Assembly (NCBI RefSeq): GCF_031119625.1
Contig: NZ_JAVHZV010000030.1
Coordinates: forward strand, 1-64,000
DNA length: 64,000 nt
Reading direction: 5' to 3'
Source: Pseudomonas sp. G34
GTDB lineage: Bacteria; Pseudomonadota; Gammaproteobacteria; Pseudomonadales; Pseudomonadaceae
Part shown: positions 17,815 through 27,145 of the stretch, piece after piece
Position numbering within the stretch: position 1 is the first letter of the stretch
Layout: each line of letters starts with the position of its first letter
The notes under the pieces: model-generated
What the model saw: the letters and a program-made list of their open reading frames with translations, nothing else
Told to the model about the DNA's origin: nothing
The model's database searches: none
Translations under genes and position numbers: made by a program

Positions 17815-17828
17815 GCTGAATCGTTTCA
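17815..17828. promoter_or_regulatory. FruR/Cra operator between fruB and fruR
   Basis: GCTGAATCGTTTCA matches the E. coli Cra consensus TGAANCGNTTCA and is one to two changes from the Pseudomonas FruR site. It lies in the 151-bp divergent region, 74 bp from fruB and 65 bp from fruR, so one FruR site could control both directions. Fructose-1-phosphate is the known inducer for this family. Confidence 0.8.
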
Positions 17829-17892
17829 TCTAGCACTGGCACGTTACCTGATAATGGGTAATCCTTGAAGGCCCGGCAGAGGAGACAGCCAT

Positions 17893-18882
17893 TTGAAGTT
17901 GACCGATATTGCCCGCCTGGCCGGCGTCTCAGTGACCACGGCCAGCTACGTGATCAACGGCCAGGCCGCCAAACGGCGCATCAGCGCGGCCACCGTGCAG
18001 CGCGTGCTGGAAGTCGTGGAGAAGCATGACTACCGCCCCAACACCCAGGCCGCCGGCCTGCGCCGCGGGGAAAGCCGTTGCCTGGGCTTCATCCTGCCGG
18101 ACCTGGAAAACCCCAGCTATGCACGCCTTGCCAAGCTGCTCGAGCAGCGCGCCCGGGCGGCGGGTTACCAGCTGCTGATCGCCAGCTCCGACGATCAGCC
18201 AGACAGCGAGCGACAGCTGCTGGAGCTGTTTCGCTCACGCCGCTGCGACGCGCTGATCGTCGCCAGTTGCCTGCCCCAGGACGCGCCCGACTACCGCCAG
18301 TTGGTTGCCGCCGGTACGCCGGTGATCGCCGTCGACCGGGCATTGGACCCGGAGCACCTGTACTCGGTGGTCAGCGATGATCGTCAGGCCGGCGAACAAC
18401 TGACTCGCAGCCTGGTGCAACCGGCGCAACGGCATGCCGCGCTGATCGGCGCGCGCCTGGAATTGCCGATCAGCCAGGCCCGCGAGCACGGTTTCCGCGA
18501 GGCGTTAATCGGCTTCGATGGGCTGATCAGCGTCAGTCATGGCGAACAGTTCAGCCGCCAGTGGGGTTACCGACAGATGAAGGACCTGTTGGCCAAGGGT
18601 GGCCTGCCGGACGTGCTGGTGACCACCGCCTACGTGCTACTGGAGGGCGTGCTCGATGCGCTGTACGAGCATCCACAGCTGGACACCCGCCACCTGCGCC
18701 TCGGCACCTTTGGTGATGCGCAGCTGCTGGACTTCCTGCCGCTGCGCGTGAACGCCATCTCCCAGCACCACGAGCGCATCGCCGAGCGGGTGTTCGACCG
18801 CCTGCTCGATGCGCTCGACGGCAGCTACCACCCGGGCCTGGATGCCATGGAGCGCGGCCTGAAGATCCGCTTCAAGCCTTAG
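17893..18882 (+). CDS. fruR: LacI-family fructose repressor FruR (Cra)
   Basis: DNA-binding repressor of the fru operon. The 329-residue protein has an N-terminal LacI helix-turn-helix (KLTDIARLAGVSVTTASYVING, residues 2-23) and a periplasmic-binding-like effector domain. It starts with TTG at 17893, supported by the GAGACAGCC upstream and by the normal position of the HTH. It is divergent from fruBKA across the Cra-like operator. Confidence 0.95.
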   Translation: MKLTDIARLAGVSVTTASYVINGQAAKRRISAATVQRVLEVVEKHDYRPNTQAAGLRRGESRCLGFILPDLENPSYARLAKLLEQRARAAGYQLLIASSDDQPDSERQLLELFRSRRCDALIVASCLPQDAPDYRQLVAAGTPVIAVDRALDPEHLYSVVSDDRQAGEQLTRSLVQPAQRHAALIGARLELPISQAREHGFREALIGFDGLISVSHGEQFSRQWGYRQMKDLLAKGGLPDVLVTTAYVLLEGVLDALYEHPQLDTRHLRLGTFGDAQLLDFLPLRVNAISQHHERIAERVFDRLLDALDGSYHPGLDAMERGLKIRFKP

Positions 18883-18928
18883 CCCGGCACGACAAGCACC
18901 TTCGCTCGCGGCCTTTTCCGCCTGGCCC

Positions 18929-20977
18929 CTAGCGCCCCTGGCGTAGCTGCTGCAGCAGCGGCTCGCACTCGTTGGGCTGGTCGCCACTGGGGGCCACCAG
19001 TGCCACCAGGCCGGCGGCTGGCGCCACCAGAGCGCCCAGGGCCAGCATGCCGGCACCGCGCAACACCAGGGGGCCGGCTTTAACGCCAGGGTTGGGGGTC
19101 TTGAAGGTGCCGCGTACGTACAGCGGCGAGCGCAGCGAAAAGATTCGCAGCCCCTTCGATTCGGGGGTGATGGTCAGGTCGAGTTGCTCGCTGGCGAAAT
19201 TCACCGTGCCGTCCACGCCGATCAGTGCGTTTTCGGTATCGATCACCATCAATTGTGGCCGCATGACGCCCTGCTTGATGTCCAGGTTGGCGGCGGCGCA
19301 GTTGATTTCCACCTCGGCGTCACCGAACAATCGGCCGACCAGGTAATTACCGACGTTGAGGCCGGCGATCTCCATCAGGTTACGGCTGACCCGCCCATCG
19401 TTGATCAGCAACTTGACGTGCCCGTTGGCGCCACCCAGCAGGGTGGCGACCGAATTGCCGGTACCGCTGATGGCTGCATCACCGTTCAAGGCGCCGAGAC
19501 TGCTCTGCATCACCTCGACATTGGGGAACAGCTGGCGCAGACGGAAATTGCGCGCGCGCAGCTGGGCCTGGGCCCTGAGTGGCGTGGCGCTGCCGTCCAG
19601 GCGCAGCGTGGAATCCAGCCGGCCACCGGCTACGCCGAAGCGCAGCGGCTCCAGGCTGAGCTTGCCGTCGTTGAGCACCACATGGGTAAACAGGTCGGTG
19701 AAGGGCAGTTGCTCGCTGTGCACGATGCGCTTGCCGGTGAAGCTGACGTCGGCATCCATGTCGCGCCAGCGCTCGGTGCGAAACGCCTCGACAGGCAGCA
19801 CCTTGTCGGCCGGCTGGACGCTGGTCGCGCCGCGCTGCTTCTTCTCGGCGTTGGAGTCGGCGCCAATCAGCGGCGCCAGGTCGGCGAAGCGCAGCTGGTT
19901 GGACACCAGGGCCCCGGACAGCTTTGGTCGCGGTTTGCGCGCCGAGAACGTAAGGTCACCATGGATATCGCTGTCACCGATGCGGCCGTTGAATTTCTCG
20001 TAGCGAAACAGCGGGCCGTCAGGATCCTGCAGCTGCGCGACCAGTCGCCCATCGGTGGAGTAGGCCGGCGTGTCAGGTAGGGTCACGCCAGTCAGCGGAT
20101 ACAGGTTGCCAAGGCTCGAACCCGACAGACGCAGGCGCAGATCCAGAGCCCCCAGGTTCTTCGGATCGGTCAGCGTGCCGGCCACCTGCACCCGAGTGGT
20201 GCCGGCGTGCACATCGGCCTGTACCGGGAAGGGCAAGCGGGCGTCCTGCAGTGCCAGCAATCCGCCGATGCGCCCAGTGCCGCTGAGCGCCTGGTCCTTG
20301 TAACGCCCCTTGGCCTGCCAGGCGAAGGCATAATCCTGGGGCTGGGCAGCCTCCTGGTTCGCCTGGCTGGCGGACTTGCCGACGATCTCGGCGAAGGCGA
20401 TGGGCTCACCAAGCGGCTCGACCTGCAGGTTCACGCTGGCCTGGGAGATTCGGTCGTCGACGCTGACCCGCGCCTTGTCGAAACCGATGGTGCCGATGTC
20501 CATCACCCAGGGCGAGGCCGTTTGCTCTTCCGGCTGCTCCTGCTCGCCAAGGTCGAACGTCCAGTTGGCCCGCCCGTCGGCCAGGCGCTGCAGCGCGGCA
20601 TCGGCACCGGTCAGATGAATGCGCGGGATGGACAGGGTTTTCCACAGCAGCGGCACGGGCGACAGGCTGGCCTCGACGCGCTCCAGGTACACGAAGTGCT
20701 CCCCCTTGGCCCACTCGGGATTGCCCAGGCTGAGCTGCTCGGCGGACACGTGGGGCCAGGGCACCCAGGCACGCAGACCGGGCTCATCAGGCTCGCGCTG
20801 CCAGGTGACGGCCAGATTGCCGTCGATCGCGAAGGGCCGATTGAGCGCTTCGGAGACCCGCGCATTGATCGTCGGCTTGAGCAGGTTCCAATCGAACAGC
20901 ACCAGAAACAGCATCAGCGCTGCGATCAGCAGCAGAAGACTGGCAAGGCACCAGCCAAGTATCTTGCGAAGACGCAT
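18929..20977 (-). CDS. AsmA family protein
   Basis: Envelope protein of the AsmA group, related to eukaryotic lipid-transfer proteins of the VPS13/Tim44 type; thought to act in phospholipid or outer-membrane homeostasis. The 682-residue protein has one N-terminal membrane anchor (residues 10-30) and a long beta-rich periplasmic body, with the C-terminal AsmA domain including the low-complexity GDAAISGTGNSVATLLGGANGHVKLLINDGRV region. Two adjacent ATGs (20978-20980 and 20975-20977) are possible starts. It converges on fruR and is divergent from tatD. Confidence 0.88.
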   Translation of the reverse strand: MRLRKILGWCLASLLLLIAALMLFLVLFDWNLLKPTINARVSEALNRPFAIDGNLAVTWQREPDEPGLRAWVPWPHVSAEQLSLGNPEWAKGEHFVYLERVEASLSPVPLLWKTLSIPRIHLTGADAALQRLADGRANWTFDLGEQEQPEEQTASPWVMDIGTIGFDKARVSVDDRISQASVNLQVEPLGEPIAFAEIVGKSASQANQEAAQPQDYAFAWQAKGRYKDQALSGTGRIGGLLALQDARLPFPVQADVHAGTTRVQVAGTLTDPKNLGALDLRLRLSGSSLGNLYPLTGVTLPDTPAYSTDGRLVAQLQDPDGPLFRYEKFNGRIGDSDIHGDLTFSARKPRPKLSGALVSNQLRFADLAPLIGADSNAEKKQRGATSVQPADKVLPVEAFRTERWRDMDADVSFTGKRIVHSEQLPFTDLFTHVVLNDGKLSLEPLRFGVAGGRLDSTLRLDGSATPLRAQAQLRARNFRLRQLFPNVEVMQSSLGALNGDAAISGTGNSVATLLGGANGHVKLLINDGRVSRNLMEIAGLNVGNYLVGRLFGDAEVEINCAAANLDIKQGVMRPQLMVIDTENALIGVDGTVNFASEQLDLTITPESKGLRIFSLRSPLYVRGTFKTPNPGVKAGPLVLRGAGMLALGALVAPAAGLVALVAPSGDQPNECEPLLQQLRQGR

Positions 20978-21123
20978 CATGCGGCGGCCCCTGTTTATCA
21001 GCGATCCCCACAACCGCCGTCCCTGATCGTTCGACTGGCCAATGCCAGGAATGACTCACAGAATGTTGTCACGCAGGTGTACAAGCCTGCCGTTCATACA
21101 ACCTGAAACCCGGGCGGGCCTCC

Positions 21124-21906
21124 ATGCAGTTGATCGACACCCACACTCACCTGGACTTCCCCGACTTCGATGAGGATCGCGCTCGCGTGCTCGCCGAAGC
21201 GCGCGCCCTGGGCGTCGAAAAACTGGTGATCCTCGGCGTCGAGCACGGCAACTGGCAGCGCCTGTGGGATCAGGTGCTGGCGCACGATGGGCTGTACGCC
21301 GCCTTCGGCCTGCATCCGGTCTATCTGGACAGCCATCGACCACAGCACCTGCAGGTGCTGGAGCAATGGTTGGAGAAGCTGCACGGCCACGAGAAGCTGT
21401 GTGCGGTGGGCGAATTCGGCTTGGACTACTACCTGGCGGAGCTGGATCGAGAGCGCCAGCAGGTGCTCTTCGAGGCCCAGCTGGGCCTGGCCGCGCGCTT
21501 CGAACTGCCCGTGCTGCTGCATGTGCGCCGCGCCCATGCCCAGGTGATCGCCACCCTCAAGCGCTTCAAGCTGCAGCGGGCCGGCATCATCCACGCCTTT
21601 GCCGGCAGCTACGAGGAAGCCCGCGAATACCTCAAGCTGGGCTTCAAGCTGGGTTTGGGCGGTGCGGCCACCTGGCCCCAGGCCAAGCGCCTGCGCCAGG
21701 TGGTGCCCCGCCTGCCGCTCGACGCCGTGGTGCTGGAAACCGACTCACCGGACATGGCGCCAGCGATGCATGCGCACGTCCGCAACAGCCCGGTTCACCT
21801 GCCGGCGATCTGCCGCGAGCTGGCCACACTGCTAGCGGTGGAGCCGGAGGTTCTGGCCGCCGCCAGCAGCGGCAACGCCGCAGCACTGTTCGGCTGGCGT
21901 AACTAG
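21124..21906 (+). CDS. TatD-family metal-dependent hydrolase
   Basis: TIM-barrel metal hydrolase of the TatD DNase family, 260 residues. Metal ligands appear as DTHTHLD at residues 5-11, GEFGLDYY near 97-104, LLHVRRAH near 138, and ETDSPDM near 213. Nuclease activity on DNA is known for some relatives (YjjV/YcfH); the substrate here is unassigned. Divergent from the AsmA gene. In P. putida a tatD-type gene also lies near fruR. Confidence 0.92.
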   Translation: MQLIDTHTHLDFPDFDEDRARVLAEARALGVEKLVILGVEHGNWQRLWDQVLAHDGLYAAFGLHPVYLDSHRPQHLQVLEQWLEKLHGHEKLCAVGEFGLDYYLAELDRERQQVLFEAQLGLAARFELPVLLHVRRAHAQVIATLKRFKLQRAGIIHAFAGSYEEAREYLKLGFKLGLGGAATWPQAKRLRQVVPRLPLDAVVLETDSPDMAPAMHAHVRNSPVHLPAICRELATLLAVEPEVLAAASSGNAAALFGWRN

Positions 21907-22030
21907 CATCTGTTCACGACCTCGCGAGCTAGAACGATACAAGGCAAAAACAAGCGAGGAAGCGGAGTTTACAAGTAGTAAATGAGCATTCCGAGCTTGT
22001 TTTTAACGCAGGAGCGCCGACGCGCAGCAG
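21907..22030. repeat. Pseudomonas-type intergenic palindromic repeat
   Basis: Between tatD and ampE the spacer is AT-richer than its surroundings and folds: ACAAGCGAGGAAGCGGAG with TCCGAGCTTGT ends flank a central TTTACAAGTAGTAAA stem-loop. The TTTAC-AAGTA-GTAAA core with conserved flanks is a recurrent intergenic element in some Pseudomonas genomes (from memory). It separates convergent genes and may act as a terminator. Copy number needs a genome search. Confidence 0.5.
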
Positions 22031-22045
22031 ATCGTGAGCAGGTTC

Positions 22046-22882
22046 TTAGAAGAACAGCGTCCACAGGGCAATGGCGGCGTACCAGAGGATGGCCGCGCGC
22101 ACCAGCAACTGCCACAGGCCGTCCAACGTCGTCACGCCCGCCTCGCCGAGCACTGGCTCCGGGCTTTCGGCAGCGGCACGTGCCGCGCCAGCTGCCAGTT
22201 GCGCGGCCGAGATGTCCCAGCTCAGCACTTCGTGCAACAGCGCGCGGCTGACCGCGATGAAATTGCCGACCAGTGCAAAGCTGGCCGCCAATACCCGCAC
22301 CGGCAACCAGTCGAACGCGTGGCGCAGTTGACCGGCGCGCTCACGCAGCGCCTCGGATTGGCCGTGCTCGACGATCAGCGCCAGCAGGCGGTAGGCCAGC
22401 GCCGCGAGCGGGCCCAGCAACACGTACCAGAAAATCACCGCGAAGAAGCTCTGGTAGGCCTGCCAGACCAGATAGGTCTGCACGTTCGGCAGCAACGTCG
22501 CCTCGCCCTCGGCCTGCACGCCCAGGTCACGCTGGGCAACCAGGTAGGCCGCCTCGCCGTCGCCACGCCGCCAGCTGTCGCGGAACGGCCCGAGCGCCGC
22601 CAACAGGTCGCCACGGCCCAGGCTGTAGATCACCACCAGCAGATGAATCGGCAACAGCAACCAGCCATAGGCCAGCGGCGCCAGCAGTTTCAGCACGGCG
22701 GCCAGGATCAGCAGCGGCACGCCGACCAGCAGGGCAATGGCCAGCCAGGGCGAATCGCTGGTGGTACCACCGCGCTCCATCCGTGCCAGCGCGCGCAGCC
22801 AGGGTTCATCCTGCTGGATACGCTGACGCCAGGCGGAAAACTTCTCCACCCACAGCACCAGCAGCAACACCAGGAAACTCAT
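22046..22882 (-). CDS. ampE: AmpE-like inner-membrane regulator
   Basis: 278-residue integral membrane protein co-encoded with AmpD. Hydrophobic helices at the N-terminus, in the IALLVGVPLLILAAVLKLLAP region, around residue 150, and at the extreme C-terminus match AmpE. Its role is uncertain; it has been proposed as a sensor in beta-lactamase induction. Its ATG overlaps the ampD stop by 4 bp (ATGA), so the two are translationally coupled. Confidence 0.92.
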   Translation of the reverse strand: MSFLVLLLVLWVEKFSAWRQRIQQDEPWLRALARMERGGTTSDSPWLAIALLVGVPLLILAAVLKLLAPLAYGWLLLPIHLLVVIYSLGRGDLLAALGPFRDSWRRGDGEAAYLVAQRDLGVQAEGEATLLPNVQTYLVWQAYQSFFAVIFWYVLLGPLAALAYRLLALIVEHGQSEALRERAGQLRHAFDWLPVRVLAASFALVGNFIAVSRALLHEVLSWDISAAQLAAGAARAAAESPEPVLGEAGVTTLDGLWQLLVRAAILWYAAIALWTLFF

Positions 22883-23442
22883 GATGCCTCCTTATCAGTC
22901 ATCAGTGACGAGCGCAGCCGCGCCCAGTCGAATGCAGGCCCGGGGTCGGTCTTGCGGCCCGGGGCGATATCGCTATGCCCACAGATGCGCGCCACGGTGA
23001 TGGCCGGATAGGCCACCTGTAGCGCTTGCGTCAACTGCGCCAGTGCAGCGTACTGCGCATCCGTGAACGGTAAATGATCGGTACCTTCGAGTTCGATGCC
23101 GAGGGAAAAATCATTGCAGTTCTCGCGCCCCTCGAAGCAAGACGCACCGGCGTGCCAGGCGCGATCCAGGCAGGACACGAACTGCACCATGGTACCGTCG
23201 CGCTCGATCAGGAAGTGCGCGGACACCGTCATGCTGGCGATATCCGCAAAATACGGGTGCGCATCAGCCTGCAGGCAATTGCTGAAGAACGCCTGCACCT
23301 GGCCGGTGCCGAACTGGCCTGGCGGCAAGCTGATGTTGTGAATGACCAGCAGGGAAATCTCGCCCTGCGGCCGCTCGTTGAAGTTGGGCGAAGGACAGTG
23401 CTGAATCCCTTGATACCAGCCGTCTTCGAGTAGCTTGCGCAT
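22879..23442 (-). CDS. ampD: N-acetyl-anhydromuramyl-L-alanine amidase AmpD
   Basis: Cytosolic zinc amidase that strips peptides from anhydroMurNAc muropeptides; loss derepresses AmpC. The 187-residue protein shows the zinc ligands: His in LLVIHNISLPP, and His and Asp in CGHSDIAPGRKTDPGPAF. No signal peptide, so it is the cytoplasmic AmpD rather than a periplasmic paralogue. First gene of ampDE. Confidence 0.96.
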   Translation of the reverse strand: MRKLLEDGWYQGIQHCPSPNFNERPQGEISLLVIHNISLPPGQFGTGQVQAFFSNCLQADAHPYFADIASMTVSAHFLIERDGTMVQFVSCLDRAWHAGASCFEGRENCNDFSLGIELEGTDHLPFTDAQYAALAQLTQALQVAYPAITVARICGHSDIAPGRKTDPGPAFDWARLRSSLMTDKEAS

Positions 23443-23531
23443 AGGTGCTCCACGAGTTTGCGCACACTCTAGGGGCTGGGCAGCTCCCAGTGCAAGTCGT
23501 GGCGCGCGAGCTTTTGCGGCGGCCAGAACGA

Positions 23532-23555
23532 CTCACGGCCCTGACGGGCCGTGAG
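23532..23555 (-). terminator. Terminator after the DUF1631 gene
   Basis: A perfect 10-bp stem, CTCACGGCCC / GGGCCGTGAG, with a 4-base loop, 30 bp past the stop at 23585. On the minus strand it is followed by TCGTTCT, a modest T tract. Confidence 0.6.
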
Positions 23556-23584
23556 AAATGCATCGTTCAAGCAGACGCAGCGGC

Positions 23585-25882
23585 TCAGGCGCCTTTGAGC
23601 CGCCGCAGGTTACCGATCACCGACTCCAGGGCGCGGTCGAACAGCAGCGCGTCGTCGAGCAGCCTCACCGCGTTGCGACGAAACTCCAGGGCCAGGCCCA
23701 TGCGGGTCTTCTCGAGCACTTTCATGCCCGTGCGATTGACGAAGATGTACTTGCCGGTCGGCTTGATGATCGCCGCCAGCTTGCAGCGCAGCTTGTGCTC
23801 GTCGTCCTCCTGGAACTCGACCCAGCTGCCGACGCGCAAGGAGTCGACGTACAGCAGCGACTCATCGTCGTCGGCAAGCACGGGCTCATCCTGCGGCTCG
23901 CTGCGTGGCTGCCCTGGGGCCTCGAGGACGATCTCTTCGACGATCTCGACCATCGCCGAGATGCTGCTCTCCTCCTCCGGCTGCAGGTCGAGCAGCGGCA
24001 GCTCGAGCCCGAGCGCGGAAAGCGCCGAGCGCTGCACCTCATCGGACTCGCTCGGCGCGCCACGCTCGACATCGGGGATGGCACGCTTGAAGCGCTGAAA
24101 GGCCTGCACATGCAGCGCTTCGAGCTGACTGAAGAACTCACTGGTGGAGAATGGATCGAACGCCGCGCTGGCCATGCCTTCGCGCAGCGCCTTGAGCAGA
24201 CCAGGAACCAGTTCGAGCAGGCGCAGACGCGCTTCCGGGTTGTCGTGGGGCTCCACGCTCCAGATCAGCTCGTCCATGGTGGCGAGCGCACTCTGCCATT
24301 GCGGCGAATCGGAACCGTGCTTGAGGCAGGTCAGCATCATGACCTTGCTCCAGGCCTCGCGCAGCAGACGCACCACCACTTCGGGCAGGGTCCTGCCGAG
24401 CAACCGCTCATTGAGCGCCTGCTCCACTTCGCGACGAGCCATCTCGGCCCGTGCGCTGCCCTCCTCGGCATCGCGGGTACGCTGCTCGAGCAGCTCGCTG
24501 CGGCGGCGCTCATCACCGGTGAAGGCCAGGAAGTCGGCCAGCAGCTCGGAGAAGATCGCCGGATCGTCGGTAAAATCGTTGAGCAGCCGCCCTACGACCT
24601 GCTCGATCTTCTGATACAGGCTGTCACGCTGGTTAGTGTCGTGCTCGCCCCAACCGAGGGCGGCGGTAGCGATCTCGTTGAGCAGGCGACGCGCCGGGTG
24701 GCTACCACGGCTGAAGAAGGTCTTGTCGAGCACCGCGACCTTGAGCATGGGAATCTGCAGGCGGGCGATCAGCGCCTTCAGGGAATCCGGCAGGCTGCGG
24801 TCGTCGAGGATGAACTCGAACAGCATCGACACCAGGTTGATGACGTCCTCGTCGACCTCGCCCACCACCCGCACGCGGCCACTCTTGGCGCTGGCGCGGG
24901 TGAGCAGGTGTTCGAGCTGGGCACGCAGGTCGACATCCATCGGCGCCTGGATCGGCGCACGCTGCTGCAGGTGCGAAAGCAGCCGCATCAGGTCGTTGGT
25001 GGAAATCGGCATCGCATTGGACGGCGCCTGGCGCCGTGGCGCTGCGCCCTCGCGGGTTTGCGACAACAGCTCCTGAAGGGCGCCAAACACCTCACGCACT
25101 TCGTCGTCGGCAAATCCTGCGGTGCGCTCGAAACCCTCGACCGAATCACTGCGCTCAGGGCGCCCATGGGCGGCGGCACGCCGGGCTGGCACGGCCTTCA
25201 ACTCAGGCAGCACGCCGGCCTCGATCAGCACGCCGTTGGCATCGCTATACAGCTGGTCGAGGCCGCTGAGCACGTACTTCTCGAACAGCTTGAGGATGAT
25301 CAGCTTGACCTTGATTTCCACACCCAGGCCGCTGCATGACTCGAGGAACAGCTCACTGAGCAATACCGGGCCAAGGGGGTTGGACTTGTCGTCGAGTTTC
25401 TTGCTGACGATGGCATTCAGGCGCGTGGTCAGGTGGGTGAGCGCGACGTGATCGCGGCTCAGTACCTTGGCGATCATCGAATCCAGCGCGACGGTTTCTT
25501 CCAGCTCGTCGTTCTGCACCAGCGACAGACTGTCGAAGGACACCGCGTCGAGGGTGGGCGCCTTGCCGACCACATAGTGATTCAGGCTGGCGAACGACTC
25601 GAAGACACGCTGCAGGAAGCCACGCTCGATACCCTTGCGCTTGAGGCGCAGGTCACGCATGGCTTCGAAAAAGGAATTCTGCTCGGCATTGCTGGTGGCG
25701 CGGTCCGCCATATCGAACAGGGTGTCGTCAGCATTGTCGAACAACGCCTGCAGCGCCTGCTTGAGCTGGGTAGCGGCGCGATCACGAACCTGAATGAGCG
25801 ATGCAGGCAGCCTCGCGGCCGCGGGGTGGGCCGTGTCGGGAACCATCTTGTTAAGATGCACCACGTTGGCATCGGTCTTCAT
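23585..25882 (-). CDS. DUF1631 family protein
   Basis: Large conserved Pseudomonas protein of unknown function (PA4523-like), 765 residues. The body is a helical DUF1631 region with acidic stretches. The last 80 residues (LRVGSWVEFQEDDEHKLRCKLAAIIKPTGKYIFVNRTGMKV) resemble a PilZ-like beta-barrel, often c-di-GMP-linked, but the RxxxR motif is not visible. The ATG at 25882 is preceded by AGGAG; an upstream alternative adds 11 residues. It sits between ampD and nadC, as in P. aeruginosa. Confidence 0.85.
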   Translation of the reverse strand: MKTDANVVHLNKMVPDTAHPAAARLPASLIQVRDRAATQLKQALQALFDNADDTLFDMADRATSNAEQNSFFEAMRDLRLKRKGIERGFLQRVFESFASLNHYVVGKAPTLDAVSFDSLSLVQNDELEETVALDSMIAKVLSRDHVALTHLTTRLNAIVSKKLDDKSNPLGPVLLSELFLESCSGLGVEIKVKLIILKLFEKYVLSGLDQLYSDANGVLIEAGVLPELKAVPARRAAAHGRPERSDSVEGFERTAGFADDEVREVFGALQELLSQTREGAAPRRQAPSNAMPISTNDLMRLLSHLQQRAPIQAPMDVDLRAQLEHLLTRASAKSGRVRVVGEVDEDVINLVSMLFEFILDDRSLPDSLKALIARLQIPMLKVAVLDKTFFSRGSHPARRLLNEIATAALGWGEHDTNQRDSLYQKIEQVVGRLLNDFTDDPAIFSELLADFLAFTGDERRRSELLEQRTRDAEEGSARAEMARREVEQALNERLLGRTLPEVVVRLLREAWSKVMMLTCLKHGSDSPQWQSALATMDELIWSVEPHDNPEARLRLLELVPGLLKALREGMASAAFDPFSTSEFFSQLEALHVQAFQRFKRAIPDVERGAPSESDEVQRSALSALGLELPLLDLQPEEESSISAMVEIVEEIVLEAPGQPRSEPQDEPVLADDDESLLYVDSLRVGSWVEFQEDDEHKLRCKLAAIIKPTGKYIFVNRTGMKVLEKTRMGLALEFRRNAVRLLDDALLFDRALESVIGNLRRLKGA

Positions 25883-26138
25883 CAGGATCTCCTGCGCAGA
25901 GCGCTGGTGAAGCAAACTGAAACAGGAATGCGAGTACCGCAGACGTCAAGGGTATGACGCCAATAGTTCTGCATTAAAACATATCGGATTGCTACAGGAG
26001 ATGCCAAAGCAATTTCCTGCAGATATGACATGCATCACAGCCCATCCGACGGGCTGCCGGCGAACTGGGCATGTGACCTATCGTTACAGTCAGGGTTCAT
26101 TTTTACCCGATGAACGTAACAGTGACAGTCGCAGCCCT

Positions 26139-26144
26139 TATACT
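26139..26144 (+). promoter_or_regulatory. Candidate -10 box of nadC
   Basis: TATACT lies 27 bp before the nadC ATG with no good -35 at normal spacing. The 288-bp divergent region between the DUF1631 gene and nadC contains no other recognisable gene. Confidence 0.35.
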
Positions 26145-26170
26145 CGCCGCCTCAGCCAATCGGAGGCGCC

Positions 26171-27019
26171 ATGCCGAATCTATTGCTCACCGAGCTTCGT
26201 GCCGAAATCGAGGCCAATGTCCGTCGCAGCCTGCGCGAAGACATCGGCAGCGGCGACATCACCGCCCAGCTGATTCCCGAGTCGCGCCTGGCCAATGCTA
26301 GCGTGATCACCCGAGACAGTGCGGTGATCTGCGGCACAGCCTGGGTCGATGAGGTGTTTCGCCAGCTCGATGCCCGGGTCGCCGTGCACTGGCAGGTGCA
26401 GGACGGTCAGCGGGCTGAACCCAACCAGGTGCTGTTCCAGCTCGAAGGCCCGGCGCGCGCGCTGCTCAGCGGTGAGCGCACGGCGCTGAATTTCCTGCAG
26501 ACCCTGTCGGCCGTCGCCACGCGCTGCCAGCACTATGCCGCGCTGGTGCAGGGCACCGCGGTGAAGCTGCTCGACACCCGCAAGACCCTGCCCGGCCTGC
26601 GCCTGGCGCAGAAGTATGCGGTCACCCAGGGCGGCTGCCACAATCACCGCATCGGCCTGTTCGACGCCTTCCTTATCAAGGAGAACCATATCGCGGCCTG
26701 CGGCGGGATCGCGGCAGCGGTAGCCACTGCGCGCACTATCGCGCCAGGCAAACCGGTCGAAGTGGAAGTCGAAAACCTCGACGAACTGGAACAAGCGCTG
26801 ACGGCTGGCGCCGATATCGTCATGCTCGACGAGCTGTCGCTGGATGACATGCGCCGTGCGGTGACCATCAACGCCGGCCGTGCCAAGCTCGAAGCATCGG
26901 GCGGCGTGAACGAAACCACCCTGCGCGGCATTGCCGAGACCGGCGTGGACTACATTTCCATCGGCAGCCTGACCAAGGACGTCAAGGCGGTGGATCTGTC
27001 GATGCGCCTGTCGCTGTAA
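26171..27019 (+). CDS. nadC: Nicotinate-nucleotide pyrophosphorylase (quinolinate PRTase)
   Basis: Converts quinolinate and PRPP to nicotinate mononucleotide in de novo NAD synthesis. The 282-residue protein has the substrate-binding motifs TRKTLPGLRLAQKYAV, GGCHNHRIGL and the C-terminal EASGGVNETTLRGIAETGVDYISIGSLTK. CGGAGGCGCC before the ATG is a good ribosome-binding site. Convergent with trpC. Confidence 0.96.
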   Translation: MPNLLLTELRAEIEANVRRSLREDIGSGDITAQLIPESRLANASVITRDSAVICGTAWVDEVFRQLDARVAVHWQVQDGQRAEPNQVLFQLEGPARALLSGERTALNFLQTLSAVATRCQHYAALVQGTAVKLLDTRKTLPGLRLAQKYAVTQGGCHNHRIGLFDAFLIKENHIAACGGIAAAVATARTIAPGKPVEVEVENLDELEQALTAGADIVMLDELSLDDMRRAVTINAGRAKLEASGGVNETTLRGIAETGVDYISIGSLTKDVKAVDLSMRLSL

Positions 27020-27030
27020 CCATCACGCTG

Positions 27031-27060
27031 AATTTCGCGCGCATGGCGCGCTCCCACAGG
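27031..27060. repeat. Single REP-like element
   Basis: TTTCGCGCGCATGGCGCGCTCCCACAGG follows nadC. The same core recurs in the inverted pair at 42946-42993. It fits the GC-rich REP family ending in CTCCCAC common in Pseudomonas. Confidence 0.7.
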
Positions 27061-27110
27061 GATCGTGGATGGCCGTTGTTCATCGGGCCATGAGACTGCA
27101 CGCAGAATGA

Positions 27111-27140
27111 AAAACGGCGCCTCGAAGGCGCCGTTTTTTT
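27111..27140. terminator. Bidirectional terminator between nadC and trpC
   Basis: A perfect stem AAAACGGCGCC (27111-27121) / GGCGCCGTTTT (27127-27137) with a 5-base loop, followed by T7 on the plus strand and an A-run on the other side, gives strong terminators for both convergent genes. Confidence 0.9.
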
Positions 27141-27145
27141 AGTAG

